Assembly: GCA_035391225.1 (NCBI GenBank)
Contig: DAOPKN010000010.1
Coordinates: 1 to 64,000 of the forward strand
DNA from: DAOPKN01 sp035391225
Lineage (GTDB): Bacteria > Thermotogota > Thermotogae > MWEM01
Direction: 5' to 3'
DNA: 64,000 nucleotides
In this document: piece after piece, positions 26,855 to 34,572 of the stretch
Position numbering within the stretch: the stretch's first letter is position 1
Layout of the letters: the number at the start of each line of letters is the position of its first letter
Program-made: the position numbers and the translations under genes
The notes under the pieces: generated by a model
The model's database searches: none
The model's input: the letters and a program-made list of their open reading frames with translations, nothing else
What the model was told of the DNA's origin: nothing

Positions 26855-27035
26855 ATACAAAGAGTAAAGCCAAAACCGATACTGCGCATACCGGTTTTGG
26901 CTGGGGGGAAACATAAGAATATGCTGTTTGTGTTCTCCCTACCATTCTATCAAAAGACGTCGCATAAGTCAATGAAAAGACCCAATCCATGGTATCCCTT
27001 TTCAAATCTGAACTCCCGGGCTCCGGGAGTTTTTT
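26855..27035 (+). ncRNA. Candidate structured non-coding RNA, about 180 bases
   Basis: A consensus promoter at 26820-26848 and an intrinsic terminator at 27012-27035 bracket a region with no credible reading frame. The predicted RNA has four possible hairpins. The first is a perfect 10-bp stem GCCAAAACCG/CGGTTTTGGC (26869-26902). The second is a G-rich stem GGGGGGA/TTCTCCC around 26903-26939, with an inner ACA/TGT. The third is TACCAT/ATGGTA enclosing an A-rich loop (about 26940-26994). The last is the terminator. It does not match 6S, tmRNA, RNase P, SRP RNA or a riboswitch that I know. A trans-acting regulatory RNA is as likely as an orphan riboswitch. Confidence 0.65.
27012..27035 (+). terminator. 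Terminator of the non-coding RNA
   Basis: ACTCCCGG and CCGGGAGT pair across GCT and run into six T. Confidence 0.85.
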
Positions 27036-27132
27036 GTTTGGGGGGGGAATTTTTTTGATTTTCTGCCGTCTATTAGGGTGAGCAGCAGCAGACAAAGCAC
27101 CACCCTCCCCCTTTCGAATTTGATTTGTATCC

Positions 27133-27169
27133 AAACCACGTTCCGCAAGGAACGTGGTTTTTCTTTTTT
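27133..27169 (+). terminator. Second strong terminator upstream of glpK
   Basis: A 12-bp stem AAACCACGTTCC/GGAACGTGGTTT with a GCAA (GNRA) loop is followed by a T-rich tail. It insulates glpK from upstream transcription. Its last T residues overlap the -35 of glpK. Confidence 0.85.
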
Positions 27170-27196
27170 GACAGCACCCCCCCTTTTCCGTATAAT
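27168..27196 (+). promoter_or_regulatory. Consensus promoter of glpK
   Basis: TTGACA (27168-27173), 17 bases and TATAAT (27191-27196): a perfect sigma-A match, about 31 bases before the ATG. Confidence 0.9.
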
Positions 27197-27227
27197 TGGG
27201 GAAATTCGGTGAAATGGGGGAGATTCC

Positions 27228-28700
27228 ATGAAGCAAAAGAAAGGCTTCATCGCGGCGATTGACCAGGGCACCACCAGTAGTCGGACCATCGTATTCGACC
27301 AGGATTTACAGGTGGTGGCGAGTGCCCAACTACCCTTTGAACAGTTTTATCCCCGGGATGGTTGGGTGGAACATGATCCGATGGAAATCCTGAAGAGCGT
27401 ACAGGAAACCCTTCTTCGCGCAACCGAAGAAGCGGGGTTGGAAGTTCACGAACTGGGTGCAATCGGCATCACCAACCAGCGCGAGACGGTTGTAGCGTGG
27501 AACCGGGAAACCGGGGAACCCTTGTACAATGCCATCGTGTGGCAATGCAGGCGCACCGCTTCTCGATGTGAAGAACTCCGTGGCAAGGAAAAGGAGATCC
27601 ATGAAAAAACGGGATTGATCGTGGACCCCTATTTTTCTGCCACCAAAATGGAGTGGCTGTTGGAAAATGTTCCCCGGGTGCGCATCGCTGCGCAGGCGGG
27701 AGAATTAGCGCTTGGTACCATCGATTCCTGGTTGGTGTACAACCTGTCGCGAAAAAGGGTGCACGTTTCCGACGTTTCCAACGCTTCCCGCACCATGCTC
27801 TTCAACATCTCCCAGTTGCAATGGGACGAGGAATTGCTGCAGCTCTTTGGGATAAAAGAAGAATGGCTGCCCCGAGTGGTTCCCACCTCGTCGGTCGTGG
27901 GCTACACCCGGGAAGGCGTTCCCATCGCTTCCATCGTGGGGGACCAGCAAGGAGCCTTATTTGGGCAGATGGCGCTCGAACCCGGGCAAGCCAAGTGCAC
28001 CTACGGAACCGGCTCCTTCTTGCTGCTGAACTTGGGCGAAAAAATGGAGCTTTCCCAGAACCGACTGCTGACGACGGTGGGATGGAAACTCAATGGAAAG
28101 ACCGTGTACGCGATGGAGGGAAGCCTTTTCATGTGCGGTGCAGCGGTGGATTGGGCCGTTGACGAATTGGGACTTGCGGAGAAACCTTCCGATACCGAGC
28201 AAATGGCCTACAACGTGCGCGATAACGGAGGGGTATACTTTGTCCCCGCGCTGGCAGGGTTGGGGGCTCCCCACTGGAATCCCGGTGCACGGGGCTTGTT
28301 CATTGGCATGACGCAATCATCCAATCGCAACCACATGGTGCGCGCGATACTCGAAAGCATTACCTTTGGGGTTCGGGAAATTTTCGACACCATGGAGCAG
28401 GATTGCGGCATTCAATTGCAAGAACTCCGCATCGATGGGGGAGTGAGCAAGAACGTGTTCGTGCAGAACTTCCAGTCCACGGTTTTGGGACTCCCGGTGG
28501 TGCGCCCGGTGAACACCGAATCCACCGCTACCGGTGCAGCCATGCTTGCAGGTCTTGCGGTTGGATTGTGGGAGGATACCGATAGCCTCAAGAAGCTCTG
28601 GGCAGTAGACCGGGAAATCAATCGCCAGAAGGAGAAGGAGGTGGAACTCCAATTTCGCAAGTGGAAACGTGCAGTGGAATTGTCCAAAAACTGGGTCTGA
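27228..28700 (+). CDS. glpK: Glycerol kinase
   Basis: The protein has 490 residues, an FGGY kinase. AIDQGTTSSRTIVFD is at the N-terminus, ITNQRETVVAWNRETGEPLYNAIVWQCRR follows, and GTGSFLLLNLG and IDGGVSKNVFVQNFQS lie in the ATP-binding half. It makes glycerol 3-phosphate for lipids or glycolysis. No glycerol facilitator or glycerol-3-phosphate dehydrogenase is nearby. The strong promoter suggests high constitutive expression. Confidence 0.96.
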   Translation: MKQKKGFIAAIDQGTTSSRTIVFDQDLQVVASAQLPFEQFYPRDGWVEHDPMEILKSVQETLLRATEEAGLEVHELGAIGITNQRETVVAWNRETGEPLYNAIVWQCRRTASRCEELRGKEKEIHEKTGLIVDPYFSATKMEWLLENVPRVRIAAQAGELALGTIDSWLVYNLSRKRVHVSDVSNASRTMLFNISQLQWDEELLQLFGIKEEWLPRVVPTSSVVGYTREGVPIASIVGDQQGALFGQMALEPGQAKCTYGTGSFLLLNLGEKMELSQNRLLTTVGWKLNGKTVYAMEGSLFMCGAAVDWAVDELGLAEKPSDTEQMAYNVRDNGGVYFVPALAGLGAPHWNPGARGLFIGMTQSSNRNHMVRAILESITFGVREIFDTMEQDCGIQLQELRIDGGVSKNVFVQNFQSTVLGLPVVRPVNTESTATGAAMLAGLAVGLWEDTDSLKKLWAVDREINRQKEKEVELQFRKWKRAVELSKNWV

Positions 28701-29128
28701 AATGTACGGGGCATTTTCCCAAGATGGATCTCGAAGAGCTTGCGCGCGTTTGCGCAAGCTTTGCGGGGAAGTTGGTTCCCGGGGACATGTTGCTGTTTTG
28801 CGGAGAGCTGGGTTCTGGAAAAACCACCATGATCCGTTTTTTGTGCAAAAACCTGGGTGTGGCAGAAAACGCGGTGCGGAGCCCAACCTTTTCGCTGATG
28901 CACGTGTACCCGTCCGCGGATGGGGAAATCGTGCACCTTGACCCGTATCGCCTGGAGAATGGCGCGAACCTGGACGAATTGCTGGAGGAGCAGTGGTTTC
29001 CCCGGGGCATTTTCATGGTGGAATGGCCCCAACGGCTGCTGCACCAAATCGAGGAGGTACGGGCCCTCTTTGAGCTACTCCTGGATCCCCAAGACCCAAA
29101 TCGACGCACACTGAACATATTTGAATAA
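28661..29128 (+). CDS. tsaE: tRNA threonylcarbamoyladenosine biosynthesis ATPase TsaE
   Basis: The protein has up to 155 residues with a P-loop GELGSGKTT, then RSPTFSLMHVYPS, HLDPYRLE and the Trp-containing VEWPQRL typical of TsaE (YjeE). It drives the TsaBDE complex that makes t6A37 in ANN-decoding tRNAs. The start is uncertain. The GTG at 28661 overlaps glpK by 40 bases and keeps the first beta strand (GHFPKMDLEEL). The ATG at 28724 lies after the glpK stop but would cut into the fold. Translation is probably coupled to glpK. Confidence 0.88.
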   Translation: METCSGIVQKLGLKCTGHFPKMDLEELARVCASFAGKLVPGDMLLFCGELGSGKTTMIRFLCKNLGVAENAVRSPTFSLMHVYPSADGEIVHLDPYRLENGANLDELLEEQWFPRGIFMVEWPQRLLHQIEEVRALFELLLDPQDPNRRTLNIFE

Positions 29129-29142
29129 GGGAAAACCCCTCG

Positions 29143-29170
29143 AAAAGCCGGAGAGAGATCTCCGGCTTTT
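29143..29170 (+). terminator. Terminator of glpK-tsaE
   Basis: A 12-bp stem AAAAGCCGGAGA/TCTCCGGCTTTT with a GAGA (GNRA) loop ends in four T. Confidence 0.85.
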
Positions 29171-29190
29171 CCCATTTGTGCGCTTGCACC

Positions 29191-29219
29191 TTGACAGATT
29201 TCCCAAATCATGATATCAT
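29191..29219 (+). promoter_or_regulatory. Promoter of the osmolyte importer operon
   Basis: TTGACA (29191-29196), 17 bases and TATCAT (29214-29219). The -10 is embedded in a palindrome. Confidence 0.8.
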
Positions 29220-29222
29220 GAT
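29207..29222. promoter_or_regulatory. 16-bp perfect palindrome over the -10, likely repressor operator
   Basis: Two copies of the self-complementary ATCATGAT stand head to head and cover the -10. A protein bound here would block RNA polymerase. GbsR/OpcR (MarR-like) repressors control similar importers elsewhere, but no such gene is in this window. Confidence 0.6.
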
Positions 29223-29223
29223 A

Positions 29224-29260
29224 TTGAATGATTTGAATTAAAATTGCTTTTATCATTCAA
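29224..29260. promoter_or_regulatory. Inverted repeat in the leader of the osmolyte operon
   Basis: TTGAATGAT and ATCATTCAA are exact complements 19 bases apart. The repeat shares ATGAT/ATCAT with the palindrome at the promoter, so it could be a second operator site for the same protein or a 5' leader hairpin. Confidence 0.45.
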
Positions 29261-29310
29261 ATTTCTCTTACCTTTCGCCTTTCATCGATTGCGAAAAACG
29301 GGGTGACATT

Positions 29311-29979
29311 TTGGATTTCTGGAACTATTTATCTGGAAATTGGGGAGAGTTGCTCTCCCAGCTGTTGCGGCATTTGCAAATCATCGGGATTGCCATACCC
29401 ATTTCCATTGGAGTAGGGGTTCCCTTGGGTATTCTCATTTCCCACAACAAGAGGGTTTCCAGCGTTGTGATTGGCATTGCGGGAATTGCCATGACGATTC
29501 CCAGCTTGGCGCTGTTCGGGTTCATGGTGATCTTGTTGGCGCCACTGAAAGCGGGGATTGGTGTTCCTCCCGCGGTGGTTGCCATCGTTATTTATTCCCT
29601 TCTCCCGATCCTGCGAAACACCGTTGTGGCGGTGCACGAGGTTAGCCCGGGTGCTATCGAGGCGGCAAAGGGGATGGGAATGACGCGTCGTCAAATCCTT
29701 TTGAAGGTGCGATTGCCCATGGCGATCCCCATTATCATGGCGGGGGTGCGAAACGCAGCTGTCATGGGAGTGAGTGTGACGACCATCGGGTACCTGGTCG
29801 GGGCACAAGGTTTGGGGTACTTTATTTTCAACGGGTTGGGACGTTCCCGGTTGAGCATGGTGTTGCTGGGAGCAATCAGTGTGGCTGCCCTTGGCATCGG
29901 AACCAATTACGGGTTGCTCAAGTTGGAAAAAGTGTTGACCCCCAAGGGAATCTTGATTTCACGAGACAAAGACCATTAG
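29311..29979 (+). CDS. Osmoprotectant (glycine betaine/choline) ABC permease 1
   Basis: The protein has 222 residues, with a TTG start at 29311 after GGGGTGA. Five to six helices and the segment EAAKGMGMTRRQILLKVRLPMAIPIIMAGVRNAAVMGVSV are typical of OpuCB/OpuCD-like permeases. It forms a heterodimer with the second permease of this operon. Confidence 0.9.
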   Translation: MDFWNYLSGNWGELLSQLLRHLQIIGIAIPISIGVGVPLGILISHNKRVSSVVIGIAGIAMTIPSLALFGFMVILLAPLKAGIGVPPAVVAIVIYSLLPILRNTVVAVHEVSPGAIEAAKGMGMTRRQILLKVRLPMAIPIIMAGVRNAAVMGVSVTTIGYLVGAQGLGYFIFNGLGRSRLSMVLLGAISVAALGIGTNYGLLKLEKVLTPKGILISRDKDH

Positions 29980-29990
29980 GAGGAACTGTT

Positions 29991-31115
29991 TTGGGAATAG
30001 AACTGGTGAACCTGGAAAAGAAATACGGAGATTTTGCCGCTGTTGATGGGCTCTCCATGCAATTCGAGGAGAAGAAACTATCGATCTTGATTGGGCCATC
30101 GGGTTGCGGAAAGACCACAACGTTGAAGATGATCAATCGGCTCATCGAGCGTACCGGTGGGGATATCCTTTTCAACGGGGAATCGATCGACACGAAAAAC
30201 CCCATCACATTGCGGCGGGGTATTGGGTACGCGATCCAGGAAATCGGTCTCTTCGAGCATATGAGCGTGTATGAAAACATCGCGGTTGTTCCGCGGCTTT
30301 TGAAATGGACCGAGGGAGATATCCGGGAACGGGTGGAGTCGTTACTGGACCTGGTGAACCTGGATGTCGAGGAAACGATGTTCAAGTATCCCGCCCAACT
30401 TTCGGGAGGGCAAAAGCAGCGTGTGGGTGTTGCCCGCTCCCTGGCGGCGAATCCGGATATCATTTTGATGGACGAACCCTTTGGGGCGATCGATCCGATC
30501 AACCGGGAAAAACTCCAAGATGCTTTCCTGGAGATCCAGGAACAAATCCAAAAAACCATCTTATTCGTGACACACGATATCCGGGAAGCCATTAAGCTGG
30601 GAGATCGGATCGCCATTTTTGACCGGGGCAAGTTGGTGCAGTACGATGATACGTTGGAAATCGTGAATAACCCCGCAAACGAGTTCGTGGAGGACCTTCT
30701 GGGTGCGGATCGCGCGCTGAAAGGGTTGGAGATCATCCGGGTGAAGGAATTCATCCGCAAGGGAGAATTTACCATGGTTCTGCTTGCGGACTCCAAGGTT
30801 GGGGAAGCCCGGGAGAAGATGAAATCCATGGGACGGGAATTCGTGTACCTCGTCAATCCCAAGGAGCGGTTGGTAGGCTACGTGACCCAGAAAGACCTTT
30901 TGAAAACCCCGGACAATTTCTTACTCAAAGACCGGTTGAAACCCACCGAATCGGTGCAACCCTTCTCCAACTTGTTGGAAACGGTAACCCGCATGATGAC
31001 GGGTGGAGTTACCACGTGTCCCGTGGTGGACGCTCACGACAGGTTCATCGGGGTAGTTCGGCTGAAGCAGATCTTCGATGTCATGGGTTCCTACCAGCCA
31101 GCGGAGGAGGACTGA
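29991..31115 (+). CDS. Osmoprotectant ABC ATPase with CBS domains (OpuCA/ProV-like)
   Basis: The protein has 374 residues, with a TTG start after GGAGGA. It contains Walker A GPSGCGKTT, LSGGQKQRVGVARSL and ILMDEPFGAIDP. Two CBS repeats follow (residues about 250-370, including EFVYLVNPKERLVGYVTQKDLL and TTCPVVDAHDRFIGVVRLKQIF). In relatives the CBS pair senses ionic strength or c-di-AMP and gates uptake at high osmolarity. Confidence 0.93.
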   Translation: MGIELVNLEKKYGDFAAVDGLSMQFEEKKLSILIGPSGCGKTTTLKMINRLIERTGGDILFNGESIDTKNPITLRRGIGYAIQEIGLFEHMSVYENIAVVPRLLKWTEGDIRERVESLLDLVNLDVEETMFKYPAQLSGGQKQRVGVARSLAANPDIILMDEPFGAIDPINREKLQDAFLEIQEQIQKTILFVTHDIREAIKLGDRIAIFDRGKLVQYDDTLEIVNNPANEFVEDLLGADRALKGLEIIRVKEFIRKGEFTMVLLADSKVGEAREKMKSMGREFVYLVNPKERLVGYVTQKDLLKTPDNFLLKDRLKPTESVQPFSNLLETVTRMMTGGVTTCPVVDAHDRFIGVVRLKQIFDVMGSYQPAEED

Positions 31116-31118
31116 ACC

Positions 31119-31790
31119 ATGTTTTCCGTTGCTGGTTTAGGTGCTTTTTTCGTGGAACGATTTTCCTACATCATGGAAAAAATGGCCGAGCACCTGTTTA
31201 TCTTCATCGTGTCGTGGATAGCTGCCGTTGCGGTGGGACTTTTGATTGGTATCATCGTGACCCGTCCGGGGAAAGAGAAAGTGGGGCAGGTGATTCTTGC
31301 GATTACCGGTGCTGCGCAAGCAGTCCCCAGTATCGCGGTGATCGCGCTGGTGTTCCTTTTCATGGGGATTGGACCTCTCCCCGCCCTGTTTTCCCTTTTC
31401 CTGTACAGTTTGGTTCCCATCGTCTTTAACACCGCTTCGGGTTTGTTGAACGTATCTCCCGCTGTGAAAGAAGCGGCAAAGGGCATGGGGTTGACACCAC
31501 TGCAAATCTTGTTCAAGATCGAGATTCCCAATTCCATCCCCGCAATCCTTTCCGGGGTGCGCACCGCGGCGATTATCAACATTGGAACCGCGACCATTGC
31601 ACCCGCGATCGGTGCAGGCGGTCTTGGGGAAATCATTTTTATCGGGCTCCGGTTAATGGATGGGGTTCGAATCATGGCGGGGGCCATTCCCGTGGCCATT
31701 CTGGCCATACTGGTAGATTTTGGCCTGGGCTTCGTGGAGCGATGGGTGAATCCGAAGGGATTGCAGATTTCCAAGACACCACGAACATAA
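31119..31790 (+). CDS. Osmoprotectant ABC permease 2
   Basis: The protein has 223 residues. It has the same fold as permease 1, with KEAAKGMGLTPLQILFKIEIPNSIPAILSGVRTAAIINIGTAT. It starts 3 bases after the ATPase gene. Confidence 0.9.
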   Translation: MFSVAGLGAFFVERFSYIMEKMAEHLFIFIVSWIAAVAVGLLIGIIVTRPGKEKVGQVILAITGAAQAVPSIAVIALVFLFMGIGPLPALFSLFLYSLVPIVFNTASGLLNVSPAVKEAAKGMGLTPLQILFKIEIPNSIPAILSGVRTAAIINIGTATIAPAIGAGGLGEIIFIGLRLMDGVRIMAGAIPVAILAILVDFGLGFVERWVNPKGLQISKTPRT

Positions 31791-31832
31791 AGAACGGGAA
31801 AAAACCCAAAACCAATAGGAGGTGTTTTTTTT

Positions 31833-32717
31833 ATGAAGCGTTTTGTTGTGTTGATGCTGGCAATGTTGTTGATTTTTGGTATGGTGATAGGCGCCAAACG
31901 GATTTCCGTGGGAGCCAAGAACTTCACGGAACAGTTCATCGTAAGCAATATGATTTCGTTGTTGCTGGAAGCAAATGGTTTTGACGTGCGAGAGAACTTC
32001 GGCATGAGCTCCTTTGCCGTTCGAACCGCGTTGGTGACCGATCAGGTGGACGTGTATGCGGATTATACCGGAACCGCCTGGATGACCTACCTGAAGCAAA
32101 CCGAACTTGTGTCCGATCCCAACACGTTGTTCGAGAAAGTGAAAGAAATGGACGCGGAAAACGGTATCATCTGGTTGCCACCCGCGGATTTCAACAACAC
32201 GTATGCACTTGCCGTTACCCGGGATTTCGCTCAGCAGCACGGTCTGCGCACGCTAACGGATCTTGCGGGGTTGATCAATTCCACGGACGAAAACATTATC
32301 ATGGGTATCGATTTTGAATTCTACGATCGCGCGGATGGCTTCTTTGCCATGGCGGATGCGTACGGAATGAATGTGCCCAAAAACTGGGTGAAAACCATGG
32401 AAATTGGCTTGACCTACGAGGCCATCAACCGTGGAGACCTCGATGTAGCCATGGTTTTCTCGACCGATGGAAAATTGGAGAAGTACAACCTTGTTGTCCT
32501 TACCGATGACAAGCACTTCTTCCCCATCTACAGCCTGGCCGTTACCGCCCGGGAGGATATCCTTGCCCAATACCCGGAAATCGTGGAAATCTTGCGCCCG
32601 CTGTCCCTGTACCTCAACGAAAAGATCATGATTCGCCTGAACTACCTTGTGGATGCCGAGGGATACGAGCCCGATACCGTTGCGGAGAACTTCCTGAACG
32701 GACTGGGATTACTGTAA
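31833..32717 (+). CDS. Osmoprotectant-binding protein, OpuC/QAT type
   Basis: The protein has 294 residues, with ATG after AGGAGGTG. A signal peptide of about 20 residues (LLIFGMVIGA) precedes RISVGAKNFTEQFIVSNMISLLLEANG, the hallmark of the OpuAC/OpuCC family, and DVYADYTGTAWM. It lacks an obvious lipobox, so it may be free in a periplasm or held by an uncleaved signal. It delivers glycine betaine, choline or carnitine. Confidence 0.92.
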   Translation: MKRFVVLMLAMLLIFGMVIGAKRISVGAKNFTEQFIVSNMISLLLEANGFDVRENFGMSSFAVRTALVTDQVDVYADYTGTAWMTYLKQTELVSDPNTLFEKVKEMDAENGIIWLPPADFNNTYALAVTRDFAQQHGLRTLTDLAGLINSTDENIIMGIDFEFYDRADGFFAMADAYGMNVPKNWVKTMEIGLTYEAINRGDLDVAMVFSTDGKLEKYNLVVLTDDKHFFPIYSLAVTAREDILAQYPEIVEILRPLSLYLNEKIMIRLNYLVDAEGYEPDTVAENFLNGLGLL

Positions 32718-32731
32718 CACCGAGCATTACG

Positions 32732-32764
32732 AAAAAAAACCGGGGGTCTCCCCCGGTTTTTTTT
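32732..32764. terminator. Bidirectional terminator between the osmolyte operon and the esterase gene
   Basis: Eight A, CCGGGGG, a TCT loop, CCCCCGG and eight T. The A and T runs let it work on both strands. Confidence 0.9.
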
Positions 32765-32791
32765 ATGGGAAAACCACGGCGTAACTGGGGT

Positions 32792-33565
32792 TCAACCCCC
32801 AAGCCATTGGAGGATTCCGTCTGCTGCCGCTTCCTTTTCGCAGTCGTTCACGACCACATGCCCGCTTGCTTCCAACCAGAGGGTTTTGAGCTGTGAAGAG
32901 AAATGGGCTTGAAGCAATTGTTCCACTTGAGCCGAGGCAACGTCGGGGTCTTTTCGCGCCAGGATGGTGAAGCAGCGTGCTTTCACGGACGGAAGGGCTC
33001 TTCGTGCCATTTTCTGCAGATGGTACAGGTCGGCAATCTTGGGGATGATGAATTGACTCCAGTATTCCTCGTTGAGTTTCTGCAAGTAGGGTTCCTCGTA
33101 GGCATGCTCGCGTTTTTTGGGAAGGGTTTTTCGGAAGAACTGTAGCAGGGGTGTCCAGCGAATGGACCCGTCTTGCACCAGCAAGGCTGGCGCGGCGAGG
33201 AAGAGGTCATGTACCGGGAAACGCGAGGCAACCAAGAGGGCAAGTAACCCGCCCATGGAAAGGCCGCCTACCGACACCCTGGGAAAACGAGCGCAGGTAT
33301 CGAGGTACACGTCCGTAGCCCTACGAAGCCATTGCTTCCATCCCGTTTGCAAAAAGTCTTGCCGGTTCGTTCCGTGGCCCGGAAGGCGGGGAACCACCAG
33401 CGAATACCCTTTTTCCACCAAACGGTCTCCGAGGTAACCCAAATCATGTGGGGAACCGGTAAAGCCATGAAAGACAAGCACCGCGTGGTCCCCCTGGTTC
33501 ACGAACCGGGGAAGGCAGCGCGGGTCTGCAACGTGGGAATTGGATGGAATCATTTCGAGTTTCAC
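32792..33565 (-). CDS. Alpha/beta hydrolase, Est30-like carboxylesterase
   Basis: The protein has 257 residues from the GTG at 33565, five bases after GGGAGGTC; an upstream in-frame reading would run into the next gene. It has the oxyanion segment HGFTGSPHDL, the nucleophile motif GLSMGG, an acidic residue in ILARKDPDV and the catalytic His in EASGHVVVND. Est30/YvaK enzymes cleave short-chain esters or monoacylglycerols. It is the last gene of a galK-PP-loop-esterase set. Confidence 0.85.
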   Translation of the reverse strand: MKLEMIPSNSHVADPRCLPRFVNQGDHAVLVFHGFTGSPHDLGYLGDRLVEKGYSLVVPRLPGHGTNRQDFLQTGWKQWLRRATDVYLDTCARFPRVSVGGLSMGGLLALLVASRFPVHDLFLAAPALLVQDGSIRWTPLLQFFRKTLPKKREHAYEEPYLQKLNEEYWSQFIIPKIADLYHLQKMARRALPSVKARCFTILARKDPDVASAQVEQLLQAHFSSQLKTLWLEASGHVVVNDCEKEAAADGILQWLGG

Positions 33566-33576
33566 GATTGACCTCC

Positions 33577-34572
33577 CTATGTTTCCAAGATACAGTCCAC
33601 AGCCTGGAAAGTGTGGAGCCGGTTGTTGTTGCTTTCTTGCCACTCGATTTCCAGCGGAGCGGCAAACTCCGGTAGGAGTTTTCCCTGCAAGATCCAGTTC
33701 CGCGAGCGGGGAACGCGGAAGAGACTCGGGTTGGCTTTCACGACGAGTTTTGCGGGGCGATCCACCCAAAAAACCCGTTCAATGCTTCCGATGGTTGCGA
33801 TTCTCTCCCCGATTTCCGAAGCCAGCCACCGGGGTACATGGGGGAAAACGTTGACCAGGGCGATGTTTTCGCGCAATGGCCCGATGATTTTCACGTTTGC
33901 CAGCGAAGCATGGAAACCCGCCTGCCGGAGGACATCGAGGAGAACCTCGTTGGCAAGGGAAACTGCATGCCCATGGAATGGGGGAACGGTGAGCATTTTG
34001 AGCAGGTGCTTGGCCTTGCAACCCTCCCGCCGCTCCGATTCTCCTGCACGCACGTCCTGCATGGACCAGCCCAGGGTGAAAAGCATTTTCTCGATCTGGT
34101 GCTTGTCGAATGGAAGCAGCGGGGAATAAGTGCCATTCAGGATTTTCATTCCATAATGGCCCCAGCTGTCACTTTGGTTTGAACCCGTGGCGACCAGGTG
34201 CTCTTTCCCGGGCAAAAGTGCGCGAATCCCGCCCAACTTCACTTTGCGGGTACACAGGTTGCATGCTGGCCCGTGGCGCAGAACCCCCTCCATTTCTTCC
34301 TGGTGGTCTACCAATTCCAAGGGAGAACCCAACTGCTTGGCAATCCGCAGCACGTTTTGGAGCGTTTGAAAATACGTGTACGGGCCATACGTGAGGTGTA
34401 CCAGTCGAACGTTTGCGGGCCCAAAAAGCCCGGAAGCCGCGGTTGCCAGAACGGTGGAATCCATCCCCCCAGAAAAGCCCACGAAAAGGGGGAAGTGCAC
34501 GACGGTGCTTTGCAGTTCCGAGTATAGCTCGTCGAGGAGTTGGGTACCAGTTTGCGGGTTACTCGCGGGCAA
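33577..34572 (-). CDS. PP-loop (adenine nucleotide alpha hydrolase) family ATPase, LarE/ExsB-like
   Basis: The protein has 331 residues if read from the TTG at 34572, nine bases after GGAGG; the start overlaps galK by 14 bases. The PP-loop is SGGMDSTVL, and ATGSNQSDSWGHYG is the second nucleotide contact. A cysteine set follows: PACNLCTRKVK and GESERREGCKAKHLLK. These enzymes adenylate a carbonyl for later sulfur, nitrogen or cyano insertion (LarE, QueC, TtcA, ThiI). The cysteines hint at sulfur transfer or a metal. The C-terminal 120 residues are not recognised. The true substrate is unknown. Confidence 0.7.
   Translation of the reverse strand: MPASNPQTGTQLLDELYSELQSTVVHFPLFVGFSGGMDSTVLATAASGLFGPANVRLVHLTYGPYTYFQTLQNVLRIAKQLGSPLELVDHQEEMEGVLRHGPACNLCTRKVKLGGIRALLPGKEHLVATGSNQSDSWGHYGMKILNGTYSPLLPFDKHQIEKMLFTLGWSMQDVRAGESERREGCKAKHLLKMLTVPPFHGHAVSLANEVLLDVLRQAGFHASLANVKIIGPLRENIALVNVFPHVPRWLASEIGERIATIGSIERVFWVDRPAKLVVKANPSLFRVPRSRNWILQGKLLPEFAAPLEIEWQESNNNRLHTFQAVDCILET

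Noticed and set aside
26855..27035. 6S RNA
   Set aside because: Length fits, but the 5' and 3' ends are not complementary and no long central-bubble helix forms.
26408..27085. The 11-mer AGGGTGAGCAG occurring near 26408 and again near 27075
   Set aside because: Two short matches with no shared flanks; may be chance.
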